Assembly (NCBI GenBank): GCA_037954235.1
Contig: JBBMOA010000007.1
Coordinates: forward strand, 2,672,001-2,736,000
DNA: 64,000 bases
Source: Aulostomus chinensis
Taxonomy: Eukaryota; Chordata; Actinopteri; Syngnathiformes; Aulostomidae
Direction of reading: 5' to 3'
Numbering within the stretch: the first letter of the stretch is position 1; each line of letters opens with the position of its first letter. A program made the position numbers and the translations under genes. Below the pieces are notes generated by a model. It was not told the DNA's origin. It searched no databases and saw only the letters and a program-made list of their open reading frames with translations. Below are positions 33,386 to 46,939 of this stretch, piece after piece.

Positions 33386-36300
33386 GTGAGAGGAGATACT
33401 GCTGCTGGGCGCTTGACACACTCGGTGCATTTTGAAACGTCTCCCAGGGATCCGCGGACTGCACCTCGGCACGTTTGGGAATGTCACGCTCCGGTGACTT
33501 TAATAGAGCCACTAACTGTTTAATTGCAAGGTCCTACTATAAATCCGACAGTTCTTATCTGCACTGTTGTAACGATGCATCAGTGGTCATCTGCCTGTGC
33601 TGTTTAAGAGGCACTTCATTTAGCTGCTAGCCGGTTCCTGAGTGGATGGCGGCATTATTCACTCCAGATTAGCTCAAGTGAAGTCAAACTCCGAGGTCCG
33701 TGTTCGCTCGTTTCCTGGGGTAGCTTATGGAGTCTTGCTGCCGATGCATATCCACATGACATGAGTAGATATGAGCCTGCTGACGAGCTGGAGGTTTCAC
33801 AACCTGTAACTACACGGACGCGACTGAAGTGAATACCTGCGGTTCACTGGGATTGTCTCTCTGTTACGTAATCTATTCTGATTTTACATGGATGTGATCT
33901 TCTGCGCTGATTAATCCAAAAAGAACAACACACCGGTTCCAGCAGTGTTGGAGTGGGAGTCATCTGCTCTGCCCTGGCAGCAGTGTGGTCGTCTGTTCCC
34001 TCTGGGGATGAATTCTCTCATTCTGGAAGGAGCTTCCAGCTTCCTTGTGTTTAATGTGCACACTGCCATGTTCAAAGCAGCAGGAATTTACCTCTGAGTG
34101 ACTCAGACTCTCCTCTGTGGGTGTTCATGCTTCTGTTGAATGTGTTGGTGGCGACTGGCTGCACACTGTCCCCTGCTATAATAACAGAGCCCTCCATCAC
34201 TCCAGATGATGACCCAGATCAGCAGTGTGTTAGCACAGCAGCAGAAAGTCAGTCTGGGGCTGGATGAGGGAGCGAAGTCCTGGACAAAGAATGCTCATCA
34301 GCGATATTGACCTTTTGCTCTTGTCCTCTGTGATAGTAGCAGGTCCTCTTCTAGACGTGGGATCGGTCACTGGGTGTTGCTGGGCAGGTTGGAGGGTGTG
34401 TGAAGCTCTCTGTGGTATCTCTGCAGAGTTGGAGGACGTGGAGCAGAGCAGTAGAAGGGTGTCTGCTCGGTCTCTGACCCGGAACTGGAGAAGGCTGCGC
34501 GCTGGCTTTCTGGACAGAAGATACGTGTAGCAGCATCTGCCCGCCGCAGTTCAGCCACGTAACCCCGACCCTTTTATTTAGAGTGACACTCATTCCAAGG
34601 GTTTGGGTCTATCAGCTCGGCACTCTGGTGGAGCACAAGTGAGGCCGTAGAGATATAAATAAGGGCAAGCTTCGACACACTTACCCTCACTGGGATAACC
34701 AGCCTCGTTGACTGCTCCCAACAGTAATACTAAATAAATATTACACTACCTATGATTAGTAAGACGCACTTTTGAAAAGATCCCGATCCATACATGAGGT
34801 TTCGGCATGCATGAATATGGTGTCGCACTGAGCAAATATTGTCTTTGGAATGATTCAAGTGAGTAAACTCTAACACTGGTGTGAAGAAATATCCTCCAGG
34901 ATTAGTTTGTTTCGCACAAACAAAATCACCAGCTCTCGCTTTAAAACCTGCTCTTTGACTGTCTCTGTGTGGGAGGGTGAACTGGAGCGCTGAAGAGCCA
35001 CCCCTCCACCATTTTGGCTCCTTCCGTCTTGGGACACCTTTCATCACAGCAGGGGGTCTGGGTGAGTTGCCTGAGTGAGAACTGGAACTTTCTGGAGACG
35101 TCTGAGTAAACCTGACGGCGTTGGGTCGTGTTGCTGCATATTCTGGTGGAAACGCAGACGCAGATGTCTGCAGCTGGGACTGATCCACTCTGAGGCGTCG
35201 CACAACAGGGCTCGCAACACTGTCGGCTAGCTGTTACTGAGCTGATGCACGACTAGCTCATCCAGTGGTCTCCAGCAGTCCTCAATGCTGGTGTGGAGTG
35301 ACTGACTTCAGACGGACGTTCTCTGGTCACCTCGTGTTCTTCTAATCAGTTGGCCTCCTTTTTCTGAAAGCTTCCTCAAGTCAGTCTTTGCATCTCTCCA
35401 TGTTCCAGCAGGAAGCCCATAAAGGACCAACCAACTAAAGAAATAGTTCACGTCTTTCCCATCCAAACGTGGCACTGACTTGAGCTGGAACAATTGCAGC
35501 ATAGTTGTGGGGCAGTATTTTTGGGATGCCTCCCTTTTTATTTCCAGATGTGTGTATAATCCCAAAAGTAAGATCTCTTTCCATTTTACTCTATTTTTGT
35601 TGTACTCTAATAGCTCTGTGTGGCCATAACTACTCGTTTGGGGACAAGTCCCATTATAAGAGGCAACATGTCCTTGAACAGCGTTAGCGCCCATGTCGTC
35701 GGACAGATGCTGAGTCAGCTCAGTTTGAAATGAACAGGATGATATTAAAACGGTTGAGGGTGTTTTCACCCACATATATTTTGTCAGAGTGGGGCCGCCA
35801 TCCTTTTAATCCGTGGATTGAAGGTGGAAAGTGGAAGGGGAAAAAGATGAGTCACTTTGACTCCTTGCGGCTGTCTGTCAGAGGATGAGAGTGAGGTCCT
35901 GTCAAGCTTGAACCCCCCCCACGAGGCCACAAAGTGCAGTGGATTTGGCTCCAGAGCCTCGATGAAAGGATGGGGGGGAGGGGGGGTGGGGGAGTCCTCT
36001 GAAGGCAGCTCTTGATGTGTCATGAGGGGCTGGATGGATCCCAACTGTCAGGTTTTGCCCAGAGGTCCGTTGCTGTGGCTGACTCATCTCAAGCTCGCTG
36101 GCTCTGTTGATGTCAAACAAACATCCCCACACATGGTCGAGTCTGCAGCACCTCCTTAAAAGGACAGATGTCTGCAACAAGAAGCTAACGGCATTACAGT
36201 TGCCTGAGTATTGATTTCTGGTTCCATGTCTGTTCTGGTTGTTGCACTGTTTCTCAGTACCAGCCGTACCAGCTGGCTGCAAGGATTCGCTTCTCTTGGC

Positions 36301-39300
36301 AGTAAACTGCTGTGTAGATTCTCAAAGCGGATCGCCCTCAGAGCCATCAGGCCCAAGGAATCTCACCCAGCTGAGGTTCACTTGATAGGGATGACCCTGG
36401 TCAGAACAAAATCAGCTCACTGTTGCCATTCTCAAGACTAGTTAATTATCAGTGAATATATTAATGGCAAACTAACCAAAACATTGTCTTTTTTAGTTCT
36501 GTGGGCCATCAGTGAACAGAACTGTTCTTAATACAGAGTTTATTACCATGTCGTCTCTTGTGCCCATTTGTCTTTGAATAATTTGCTTCACAGTAGCAAA
36601 GACTCTAATGGCTAAAACCCTACGGTACCTTTACTCTCCCAAAACCTCCACGAAGGTAACTTGGTTAAACCAGGACAAACTATTATGATCAGGGGATGAT
36701 TGTGGTTTACAGTCGCAGCTAATGTGAAATAGCCTCTAGGTATTTAACACGAGCTCAGCCTGGCACAATGAAAGCTGATATAATGATACCCCATTGTTGG
36801 CTGGATGAAATTGTAATGTTGTATGTATGAATGACTTCACACTTGCTAAGAGCTGGGTTGAAATTTCTAACTGAAGCTCAACCTGTTGGCCAAAATACCC
36901 ACTAACACCCTCTTAAACCTGGGTTTTTGTGCAGTTGGAACAGCTTTAATCAGCTGTAACTGCCGGGTCACGTGACTTCAGTAGATGCGGTTATTCGTTG
37001 GTTCTGATCAGCTTTGATCATTAAACCCAGGTCTATCACAAAACCTTGTTGTATCTTTTGTATTTGAAATAGATTTTTTTTCCTGCTTGATTCTCTCAAT
37101 GGCATGGCAGCTTCTCACTGTATTATTAAAAATGGCATCAATATTTTCTGAAAGGGCTGTATTGAAGTTGGCCCTTCCAGGGTGATCGCGACTGAGGAGG
37201 GCTGGACTGAAGATGGAAATTGTATGATGCCCCAGCGACAGTACTTGTCATGCCGTTGGGTGAGGTGTTCTGCGGCGGCCGCGTGCTGCAATGAAATCTA
37301 ACAGCTCGCCGTCTTCATGGGTCCTGAATGAGGTCACGATCATCAGCATCTTCCTGAGTGTTGCTTCAGATGGACGATGGACGGCCATAAAAGCCAGCCA
37401 CTTACTGTTTTTAGAAAACCAATAAGGCACCAAAAATGTCGGTTTTTGGGCTTCGTGCAGATGAGATTTAGAGCAGTAATACCAAAGCCGCTGCTCAAGG
37501 TTGTGTTTTGGGCTTACGAGCGTGGCACTGTTCCACGTGCTTTGGTGACTTCTCGCAGCAGGATGAAATACTTTACTCCTTGGCTGGTTCGTCTACCTGG
37601 CAGGTCAGAAGTAGGTCAGTATGACACATCCATTCCTGAGGCAGGGCCAAGGAGACTGTTTACATTTTGCCGGGCTGCTGACCCTTGAACGCTTCAGCAG
37701 AGCTGGACAATCTTGCTGTTCTGTGTGTGTGTGTGTGTGATGAATGACACTGATTATCAAGGTCCAAATTAGCACAGTTGCGAATAGAAGGTTCTCGCAC
37801 AAGCTTATTGTTGCATGTGCGACTGCTTATTTTCCCAGTTTACTTGTGAAGGAAGTGCTGTGGCACCACTGTTGGCATGTGAGTGACTCATGAATTGTCC
37901 CCTGTATGCGATGTGTCACGTCTCCGGTCTCATCAACACTTCAGAGACGGTGTCAGAATGACTGTGGGCAAGTGGGACTTTGTGCTCACCTTCATTTTCC
38001 TGTCGTCAACATGAGGCTCACTCTTAAACAGCAGAGTTAGCGCGGAGCGTTCCGCAGCAAGAGTCAGATGTTTTTGTCGGGCGAGTCAGCTGCTTCCATC
38101 TATTTCGATTTTGAAAACACATCAAATTGAAATGATCTTCATTGATACTAAAGTATTCACACTGTGATTGAAAAATGGGTTGAAATGTTTTTTCTGTACT
38201 GTAGTCTCAGGACCACCATTTGCATGCTGGGATACCTCTGCAGCATCATGGTACTTTGATAGGAATTGTATTTTTTTATTTTGCATTTATAGAATAATGA
38301 ACCTCCTGCAATTTGGATGTATAGGCCATATTGCAAGTTTGATGAAATTTCATTAAATTGTTCAGCTCTAGTTTTTGGAAAAGTTCAAAGAGTGCTAATA
38401 CTAAAATACTGCATCCCAATAATGTTTCATTTCACTTTTCTGTATTTAGCATTTTTAAATTAGTTTTTTCAACAAGAAGTAATTTAACCTTTATGTTGTA
38501 CATTTCAGTCATGGCCAAGTGAAGGCTCCATTTTGGAAGCTGTCCAGAAACGTGACCTCCATAAATTAGCTGCTAGCTTGTCTGGTCTTTCACTCGCTTG
38601 AGCTTTAGCTGCGTTGCCTTTGGTGTCTTCTTCAGACCGGCCATGTTCTGCGGGGGGATGGTGCGTTTGCTGTGCTTCTTCCGAGGCTGAATTTAAACTT
38701 GTACAAATTCACTCTTGATGCTGTCTCTCTCCCTCTCTAAACCCTTGAAAAACATTCCTTGTCGTCCTGTACTGTTAAAACCTTTCACACTGGTGACGTC
38801 TGTCTAGGTTCTTTAGCTGAGATGCTGCTGAAAGAAACAAACACAAAACTGGCTATAATTCCATTATTGGAATCATAAATGCTGTGAATTCCTTGTTATC
38901 ATTCCCTGGGACACATACTTTTATATTGCTCAGATTTACAGCCAGATATCAGAGGCTTTATGTTTGGTTATGGATTTTCATCCTCACCGTGACTGTGTGG
39001 AGGTAGCGCTCCAGAACAAGGCGTGGACCACCCAGCTGTATTTAATCTGCTTTCACTGGATGGTTCCTTAATGATGCCCCTGTGTTCTCTTCCTTTGACT
39101 CTCCTGGAGCTGCTTTCAGAGGTCCTTACACTGACTTTTACCACACTGCACTGATCCTCAGCTGCCGTCTTTCTGACGTCACTTTTCTGAATCCACCTTA
39201 TTTCAAAATTTTTAACACTCCATGTTAAAATCTGTAACGTCATGTCTAAATATTCCCTTTCACCTTTGCAGAAGACCCAGTGAAAAAGACCTCAGTTAAC

Positions 39301-41157
39301 CTTTGGTCACATGACTTTGTCTCATTTGTCTCAGCTTGTGCTAACAACTACCAGTCATGCACTTTCTCTCTGCACTGAAATGTACCCTCATTTGCGGAAC
39401 TGTTGAAGCTCTGTATTTGGAATCCACATAAATAATAAACTGTCCGGGCTTGTAAGAGGTGAGAGCTCTGGGGGGTGTTGGCAAGCAGCAAGCTGATTGA
39501 TTGATTGAAACCTCCATTTTTGTTGCTAAAAGCCATGATCGGGCTTCAAGAAGCATCTGAACCTCTCTCCCAAGTCACTCCACTGAACCGCCCGTCCCTC
39601 CAGAGGCCACATCATATTTCACATTGATTCTCGGTTTGTGTTTGGAGGCGCCCCCGGGCCTTGTTACCTGTTTACTGGACAAGAGAGGAATTCTTCTCTG
39701 ACAGGCTTGATGGAGGAACAAGCCTACGGAATATTCTTTCACAGAAGAAAGTGTGTGGGGGGGAAAACCTGACACAGGCCTCGTCTCCTTTTCACTCTTC
39801 CTTTGGGGCGTGGCTTCAGAGTTCACGCTCCATACTTCACGGCAACGGTTGCTGTGACGGGCTGACAGTTCTTTACTCTGGGTAAGAAAGGACACTGATG
39901 CAGAAATGGGAAATTTGGGGCACAGTAGGTATAGACAAAGGAAGTTTTGGGTACTCCTGTTAATGGAGAGGGTGACCAGGAGAGTCTCAGGCTCAGAGAT
40001 GACATATGAGTAGTGTAAGGGGCAGTCCTTAATCTGTATCTGTATCTGATAAAGCAAGAAATGATCCATTTTTGTATCATGTTGTTTACCAGACACCATT
40101 TTCAATTTAACTACACCAGCAAAAGAAAAGACTGGACTAATCTGAAGTCGAGTGTCACACCTCATCTAATTACTCAATTCTCTGGAGAAAGAACTCTTCC
40201 TGTCTATCTGACTTTCAGCGGCTTTCTGAATCCGTGAGGTCTGCGTGCATCCCACTCAGTTCTCTCCCTCTGTGACGGAGGGTTGGGCGACATGTTGCCG
40301 GGGCGCTAGGCCATTTTGTGAGCTCTTTCATCAATGTGAATACATGACAGTTGGCGACCAACAGGCTTACGGCTACATACTTACTTCCTGGGTTTCATTG
40401 TCCAGCTAATCCCAGTGCATTCATCAGAACATTTTAAGAGTTTGAAATATGTTTGAGAGAGAATTTCCTTCTTCATCAGCTGATGTTACCTGTCATCAAT
40501 CTTGCCTTGGTTCATGGCAGAATGTTCTTCCAGGTATTTATGATTTGTCAGTGTGTTTCACAGTGCATTGTCTTCCTCTCCTCCTAAACCGTGTTGGATT
40601 TTTCTTGAGTTTGTTGAGAGTCGAGGAATCATTCCAAACTGTCTGTCTGCACCTTGTTTTATGTGTGGGAGATTAATTTCCTGCTTTCCTGTGTACAGCC
40701 ATGTGCCTGCTCATGGCTCCGTGTGGGTGTTCACTCACCGTCCTCCTGCTCCGCTCACACAGGAAGGCCGACCTTCCTCTGGTTTTGGATGAACTCAACT
40801 GTTTAGTAGAACTTGCACAGGGGAGCTGAAATGATTGAGCAACGGGAAGCTGGGATGAAAGCCACCGCCTCATGTCCCCACGCTACCGTCTTCTTGATCA
40901 AAACCTTATTCGACTTTGGCACACGTTTAGAACTTTGTTGGGGGATTTCACTCGGGATGAAAGTACAGGCATGGCCTCCTCCATTAAATTGAACCAAAAG
41001 TATTTGAGACATCAACATAGACTTCCTACTCCAAGATTGAATGGAGAGGTGCTCGTGTTGGGCCGATTGTTGATGCTGTCGCCGATGGTCGACAATCATT
41101 GCCTCTGAGCCCACTTCCATCTTACACCCTGATTTGAAAGTCATCTCTGTTTGAGGA
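33386..41157. other. Gene-free stretch, possible mical3 first intron
   Basis: No conserved exon was recognised. Two unusually long minus-strand frames, at 35308-35775 and 39575-40165, have no recognised homology. A G-rich run at 35968-35993 could form a quadruplex, and a short GT array lies at 37722-37739. AAAGAAATAGTTCAC at about 35438 resembles a transposon terminus, but no partner end was found. Confidence 0.45.
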
Positions 41158-41273
41158 TTTATGTCCCCTCAGAGTTGGAGCTCCATATCTCACATGTAAT
41201 TGCTACCCTGGGAGCGGACTTGAGGGACTCTTGCACTAAAATCTTTGTCCCACTGTAAAGAGTTGAAATTGAC

Positions 41274-41317
<44 letters not shown>

Positions 41318-41998
41318 AAAAAAAAGAAGAAGAAAAAAAGCTCCGGGATGGTAACGTGTACCTTGGCTCCATGTTGTACACCATGTCGTGGGAGCCTTTG
41401 TTTCCACAACCCAGTATGGTCTCAAATCTTTTGCAATGAAATAAGATATTGACGTAGTGATTTTTTTTTCTTTTTGCTCGCTCGGAGCCCAGGGATAGTT
41501 TTGTCATCTCGTGGAGAGTACGTTGATTCGGCAAAGCTACGGGCCTCACGTGGTCGTCTTTACGCCGCGCAGCGTCCTCCGGGTGAACGCGGGAGGCGTG
41601 AGCCCTCAAGCTGCTCGTATTGCCGCAGTACTTCAGTTTAGTCTGACAATGTCGACAGACGGCGTGTGTTCTGTCGACACGTTTAGAGCTCCTTCCATGA
41701 AAGCCAAAATGATTCCCCCCTCTCACTTTGAGCCCAGATGGACCTGGGTGGACTGGTTGGTTGCTAATTGCTGCCGGTTCTTCATCACTCATTTTGCCGC
41801 TCACTCGCTGTCTCGCTCCGGCCGCTGCTGCACGCGTGAAACGTTCAACTCCCATTGACTGCAGGGTATGATTTTCTCAAAATAAAATAATGCAAAAAAT
41901 AATTGATTTTTGAAAGTTTAATAATCAAGTAATGCACTTCCATAACATAATCGGGATTTATTAATAATTGATTTTTTCCATCACCCCTAATCAGCAGC
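41158..41998 (-). mobile_element. hAT transposon remnant with BED-finger transposase fragments
   Basis: On the minus strand, 41855 to about 41550 encodes a BED-type zinc finger: HFGFHGRSSKRVDRTHAVC, then CRHCQTKLKYCGNTSSLRAH, then a His before PEDAA. Downstream come MEPRYTLPSR and, in another frame, SLKSAPRVAITCEIWSSNSE. Those blocks parallel LEPRYVLPTR and KSAERVAITCDSWTS in the hAT copy at 46672. The outer end on the minus strand reads TAGGGGTGATGG from about 41991. No matching other end was found, so the element is truncated. A CA array at 41274-41316 and frameshifts interrupt the reading frame. Confidence 0.75.
41274..41316. repeat. (GT)n microsatellite inside the hAT remnant
   Basis: About 21 GT units on the plus strand, interrupting the transposase-derived sequence. 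Confidence 0.97.
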
Positions 41999-43508
41999 TG
42001 CGTTTCGATTCGGCAGGTTGCTGGTGGTGTGCGTTTTTCAACCAAGCTGCTTATGTTTCCTCCAAAAAACAATGATGTCATCATTCATCGGCGATGTTTC
42101 ACCGTGGACATTGTGTGCCAGTTTGGTAGACACGCCCAACCCCAATGGTGACTTTGCTAAACAATGAATATGAGAATGTTGCAGTAATGCTGCTCAGATG
42201 AATAATTGCTTTCAGTGCCGTACACCCTGTGGATCAGCCTCTGCCCTGCTGCTGTTTGTATACCTGCTCCACACTGTCCCATCAGGTACCCCCACCCCCT
42301 TTCCTGTCTGTTCATGATATAACCTTGTTGTGGCTCAGTGTCGTAAAGTAGCTCAGTGCAGCTGCTGGAGTGCAGACAGACAGACTGGCTGAGTCTGAGC
42401 TCTAGTACCTGCAGCTCTTGGTAGAAAAGGTAGCCAGTCATACTTGCAGCGGAGATGGAGCTGCCGATTCTGTCGACTCCCTCATCTCACAATCCCGCTA
42501 CTTGTTGAGCTGCTGGCCACCTCTGAGCCCATGCACAGATTAGAGAGAGCAAGTGTGGATGTGAGGGGATTGTGGCTCGTGCTGGCTGGAGCTCACTGTG
42601 GCATGTCACCCCGAGGCTTGGCTGATGGATTCTTTGGTCTTGTCACAAAATACTGATCATGAAATTTCAAATTCTTTAAAAATTACAGTTACTGGTGCCA
42701 GATGGAGGTGTTGAGTAAATGTGGCGAGAATACATGTACATCCACATCGTTGACTCCTCATCAACTCGACTGGCTTTCATCTTTAGGCAGGAAAGGGAAC
42801 AACCCTCAGTCAATGACCGAACTAGTTGTGGTTATTTATTGGCTCCACCTTCCATTGGCAGTGAGCTTAGATATGTGCAGATCACGAGCAACACAAGACG
42901 GTTCGCTGTGTATTCTTACTGCAAGACCCCTGTGCAGCAGGGGTGCAGAAATTACTGATACATTCTACACTTTTTAACTAAATACTTCAAACGTGTCTGC
43001 AACTCAAATCAATCTTAAATCCCAGTAATGATGTTTACACTTTACATGCTGCGCACAGATGTCAAGTTGGTATGGACCGAGTTGGCCTGGATGGGCCCAG
43101 CCATGCAGACGCTTCTCACAGGGGACGGACACCACACAGGCTCACCATGGAGACATGTCTGTTTACAAGTATCAACGGCCCAGGGGTCAACTGGGTCTCT
43201 CTGGGTCTTTGTTTGTCTTGGATGTTGCTGTTGTCTGCCTCCATCTTACTTGTTGTGACTTCAGTGCCAGCAGCAGCAGAGCTTACTGAAAAAAACCGAA
43301 CAGATTTTGCTGTTGTAGTGTTATTTCATTACTTATGTGAACTACCATGAAATGTAGTCGGAGTATAAAACGTTGGTACTGGCTGCTAGCACAGTTGACT
43401 GACATAAGCCTTTCAACAAATAAGGTTGTGTGCTAATCTGTGGTGTGCTGGTACATGTGCTGTCCTGCACATCTCTCTGCAGCCACCTTTCTCCATGACT
43501 CTGGCAAT
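41999..43508. other. Gene-free stretch
   Basis: No exon or repeat was recognised. The open frames are short and unrelated to known families as far as I can tell. Confidence 0.45.
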
Positions 43509-43712
43509 GTGCCGCGCGAGTGCCAGTAAAGGTGCCGCGTGAGTGCCAGTACAGGTGCCGCGTGAGTGCCAGTACAGGTGCCGCGTGAGTGCCAGTACAG
43601 GTGCCGCGTGAGTGCCAGTACAGGTGCCGCGTGAGTGCCAGTACAGGTGCCGCGTGAGTGCCAGTACAGGTGCCGCGTGAGTGCCAGTACAGGTGCCGCG
43701 TGAGTGCCAGTG
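43509..43712. repeat. 23-bp minisatellite, about 9 copies
   Basis: The unit GTGCCGCGTGAGTGCCAGTACAG repeats with period 23 from 43509; the first and last units are diverged. Each unit is two related half-units (GTGCCGCGTGA and GTGCCAGTACAG). Since 23 is not a multiple of three, every frame reads the same 23-residue period. This explains the long minus-strand open frames, which are not genes. Confidence 0.96.
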
Positions 43713-44072
43713 CATCAGTATTAGGATGGCGGTCACAGATACAGACATGAATAACATGTGGCGGTGACTTGCAGAGTGCCTGGTCCACTTGTTGTCGTTG
43801 TGGTCATCGTGCAGATCAGCATCGGGGCTCCAGTGTGGAATCTTGCTATTTGCATTTACAAACTTGCGTTTCGGGGCCGGTTGAGTTCAGTAACGCTAAC
43901 ACATGAAGTGAAGAATCTGAAATATTTTTGCGCGGCAGCTTCTCAGATGTTGTGGTGCCGTGATCGTCCAATCAGGACATCTCTGCTCACTGTTGTCCTC
44001 CATTTACGCGATAAAGCAACATCAGCCTCGTCTATGTGTGCGTCAAAGGACAAGCTGAAGGAACTTTTCGCA

Positions 44073-44190
44073 CCTCTGCTGGATAACAAGGGAACTTCTT
44101 CAAAATGGTCTGTTATTCATGTCTGTAACCATTTCTTCAAAATGGTCTAATGAGCTCATAAAGATGGCACTTTGAACAGGTAATTGCAGG
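44073..44190 (+). repeat. Dispersed repeat, copy 1
   Basis: GCTGGATAACAAGGGAAC, a CAAAATGGTCT segment, and GAGCTC/AAAGA/TGAACAGGT blocks recur in the same order at about 48180-48265. Copy 1 carries an internal duplication of TTCTTCAAAATGGTCT (44096 and 44134). The family is unknown. Confidence 0.7.
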
Positions 44191-46671
44191 ATGTATGCAA
44201 ACGTTCCTCCCTGGCCTTCAAACAGAAGTCGTCAGACAAAAGTGAAAGAAAATGGCAGCCGTGTGAGCGTGTTACTGTCCTGGAAAAAGATCAGTAATGT
44301 GCCGCTTGCAAGATAAGCTCAAGTGACGTTTCAAGTTCCGTTTTTTTTTATAGACTGGAAGATTAATCAATTAATGGTAGGTGCTGCAGCTCCAGATAGC
44401 CAGAAATTACTCGTATCATTTATTACATTTATTCATATCTCTGACATGTTTGAGCTCAGTTGTAAAGTTTTGTAAAACTATGTACAACAAGCTGTGCCTC
44501 AGAGTCTGAGCTTGGTGTCTCTTTTTAAAACAAAAAGAAAAGAAAGTTAACATTGCCACAGGGAACACCTATTATATAATATTATCACCAAAATATTGAT
44601 GTTCATGGACCTCGCCAAAATCACACACTGGACTTCTTGCTGCTTGTTTAAGTGTTGGCTTTGTTATTAACATGTGAACGAGGGATGTGTCAGTGTGGTT
44701 TCCCATGACCTGCTAGAGTGACACATGGGTATGCCTCTACATGAACGTGTGGCCTTGAAGGTCAGTCTTTCCTGTATATCTTAGATCTGGTGTTTATACT
44801 TTTATGTCCATCATCATTTCAGATAAGCACAAGGCAAAGGACTGAGTTCAGAGCTGGTCAGACGTGGCTGCATCAGTCAGCTGCTCGTGTCGTAACAGGG
44901 TCCTGAGTCCTATTCAGGGTTTAATTTTCTTCTTTTTCAGTTACATAAACACCCACGTGTAGCATCCTCTCTGCCCGTCTAGATTCACCTTCTCTCCTTC
45001 GTGCCTCCATTCTTTATCGGTCATGACTAAGCCGTGAAGACTCGTCTGTGTTTGCATACAGTCTCAGATTACACTTCCTACCTCTCTGGGAAGGATGGAG
45101 TGCAGGAGTAACCAGATATGTGCCGCCGTCCCACAGCACATTCTGGTGTTGAACTTTGTAAATGAACAACAGCATACAAAGCACTCCATCAGAATTTTCA
45201 TGTTGTAATAAAAGCTGTAGGTTCTTGTGGTTCAGATGCTGTGTTTATGGCTGCATAGTTTTGGGAATTCCTTAACTGCTGCTATGAACGGTGGAAGAAG
45301 TAGCGTTCAAGCAGGGTTTCCTAAATCAAATAGCTGTGGCAAGTGTTGGCAGGCTCTCCTCATTTGACACCCAGAAGACACCCTCTGTTGTCAGTAAATA
45401 TACCAGACCATGTGAAACCTGTTCTCATGGTTGGACTGAGTCTAGTGGAGGCCAGTATTCTCAGAATCCTGGTGGATCCTTTTTTGGCACTGAAGGTGTC
45501 TTTGGCAGCACCAAGTATCAGACTGGGTTCAGGATGAATCAAACCTCTCGTCTGATCCAGAAGAAGCTAGTTGATTCTGCCAGATGACACGATGAGCAGG
45601 TGAAGTGGAGCTGTGGTCCAGCTGATTGCCTGGAATTCACGCAGGAACGACCACATTCACTCCTGGATTCCAGAATAAAGCCCAAACTATCCATTTCTAA
45701 CAGTTTGTTTTCTCTTTGCGGGGTTTAGTGTTTTTTTTTTTTTTTAAACGGCTTTAGATTCCTCCGAAATGTTGAGAGCAACAGAGAGAGAAAAGGTCAA
45801 GGGTCATTTATCTGCTAGTGATGAAGCTTCATGGGCAGTAGCTGGGCACCGTAGACATGGATGGAGCGACAAGGAGGGGGTGTTTTTATTGGCTATCGCA
45901 TCGCCTTGATCAGAGGCCGGTGGGATCTTGGATCATTGTTAGCAACTGTCACTTAGCAACACATAAAATGCTTTTAAATACATGAGTGAGATATATACTG
46001 ATGTATTTTGTTGGCAAACAAAATATTGTAATAATTCAAGCTTGTGCGGTTGACTTGGAGACGAGGGGACCAGACGTGAAACAATGATAACAGTATTTCC
46101 ATTCCTGGCCGCTCCAGGCTCCCTCTTGCACAGCTCGGTTTGTTTGAAACACGATGTCTCTCTCTTTTAGTGTTTATGCAACATGGAAATGTTATGTGGA
46201 TTGGCGCGGAAGCTGATCTGGAGATCATTTGGTGGTGGGAGCTAGAAAGCAGTGCTCAGCTGCTCAGTAGAGTCTCACCCTTGCTAGCAGGAGTGATTCA
46301 AAAGCCAGATGGTTGGATTCAGACTCCAGCTACTAGGAGAAAGTTGTTTAAGTCAACAAATAATTGTGCGCTCGCTTCTCTCGGCAGCAGTGTGTGTTGA
46401 CACGCTGCCATCATGTCTGGAGTGATGATCGTTATTAAAGTACTATTTCTGCAGGCGTTTGATCTGCAGGCTCCATAAACCGTCTCTGAGCTCACAAACA
46501 CTGGGCTGATAGCATTTATCAGCTTATTTTCCTCGTATATGAAACCCACATTTTTGAGTAACCACTCATTGTGTTCAGTTCAGTGTTGAGGCTCACATTG
46601 CTTGGGAGCTTCAACTACCTTGAAATAAGAAATTTGTTGAGTTAGGAGAGTAACTTTCACACACTCATTCA
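44191..46671. other. Gene-free stretch
   Basis: No exon was recognised. A 98-codon frame at 45291-45587 has no family resemblance. A poly-T run lies at about 45731-45745. The stretch ends at the target-site duplication of the hAT element. Confidence 0.45.
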
Positions 46672-46939
46672 TAGAGGTGGGTTAAAAATGTCTATATACC
46701 GATATTTTATCGATATACATTTTTAGGAAAGATTATCGATACATAAATCCCAGTATCGATCTTTTAAAATGCATTAGATTTTACCCGTTTATTTTTTTGT
46801 TTTTGTTTGCCCCTTTAGTCTCGCGTGATTTAGTGCGTAGTGCAACGTTACTGCAGTCAGATTATCAGATCTCGCAAGATTCGGGCCATGTGCCTCCGAT
46901 CAGAGAACAACAAGATGGCGGAAGCGCAACTGTAATCTC

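Noticed and set aside
35308..35775. 155-codon minus-strand ORF
   Set aside because: No recognisable domain. It overlaps an AAAGAAATAGTTCAC transposon-end-like motif and a plus-strand frame, so it is probably chance within a degraded repeat.
43509..43712. CRISPR-like regular spacing
   Set aside because: It is a eukaryotic context with head-to-tail identical units and no unique spacers.
43342..43788. 148- and 114-codon minus-strand frames with a repeating 23-residue motif
   Set aside because: They are products of the 23-bp minisatellite, whose period makes every frame repetitive. There are no flanking domains or start context.
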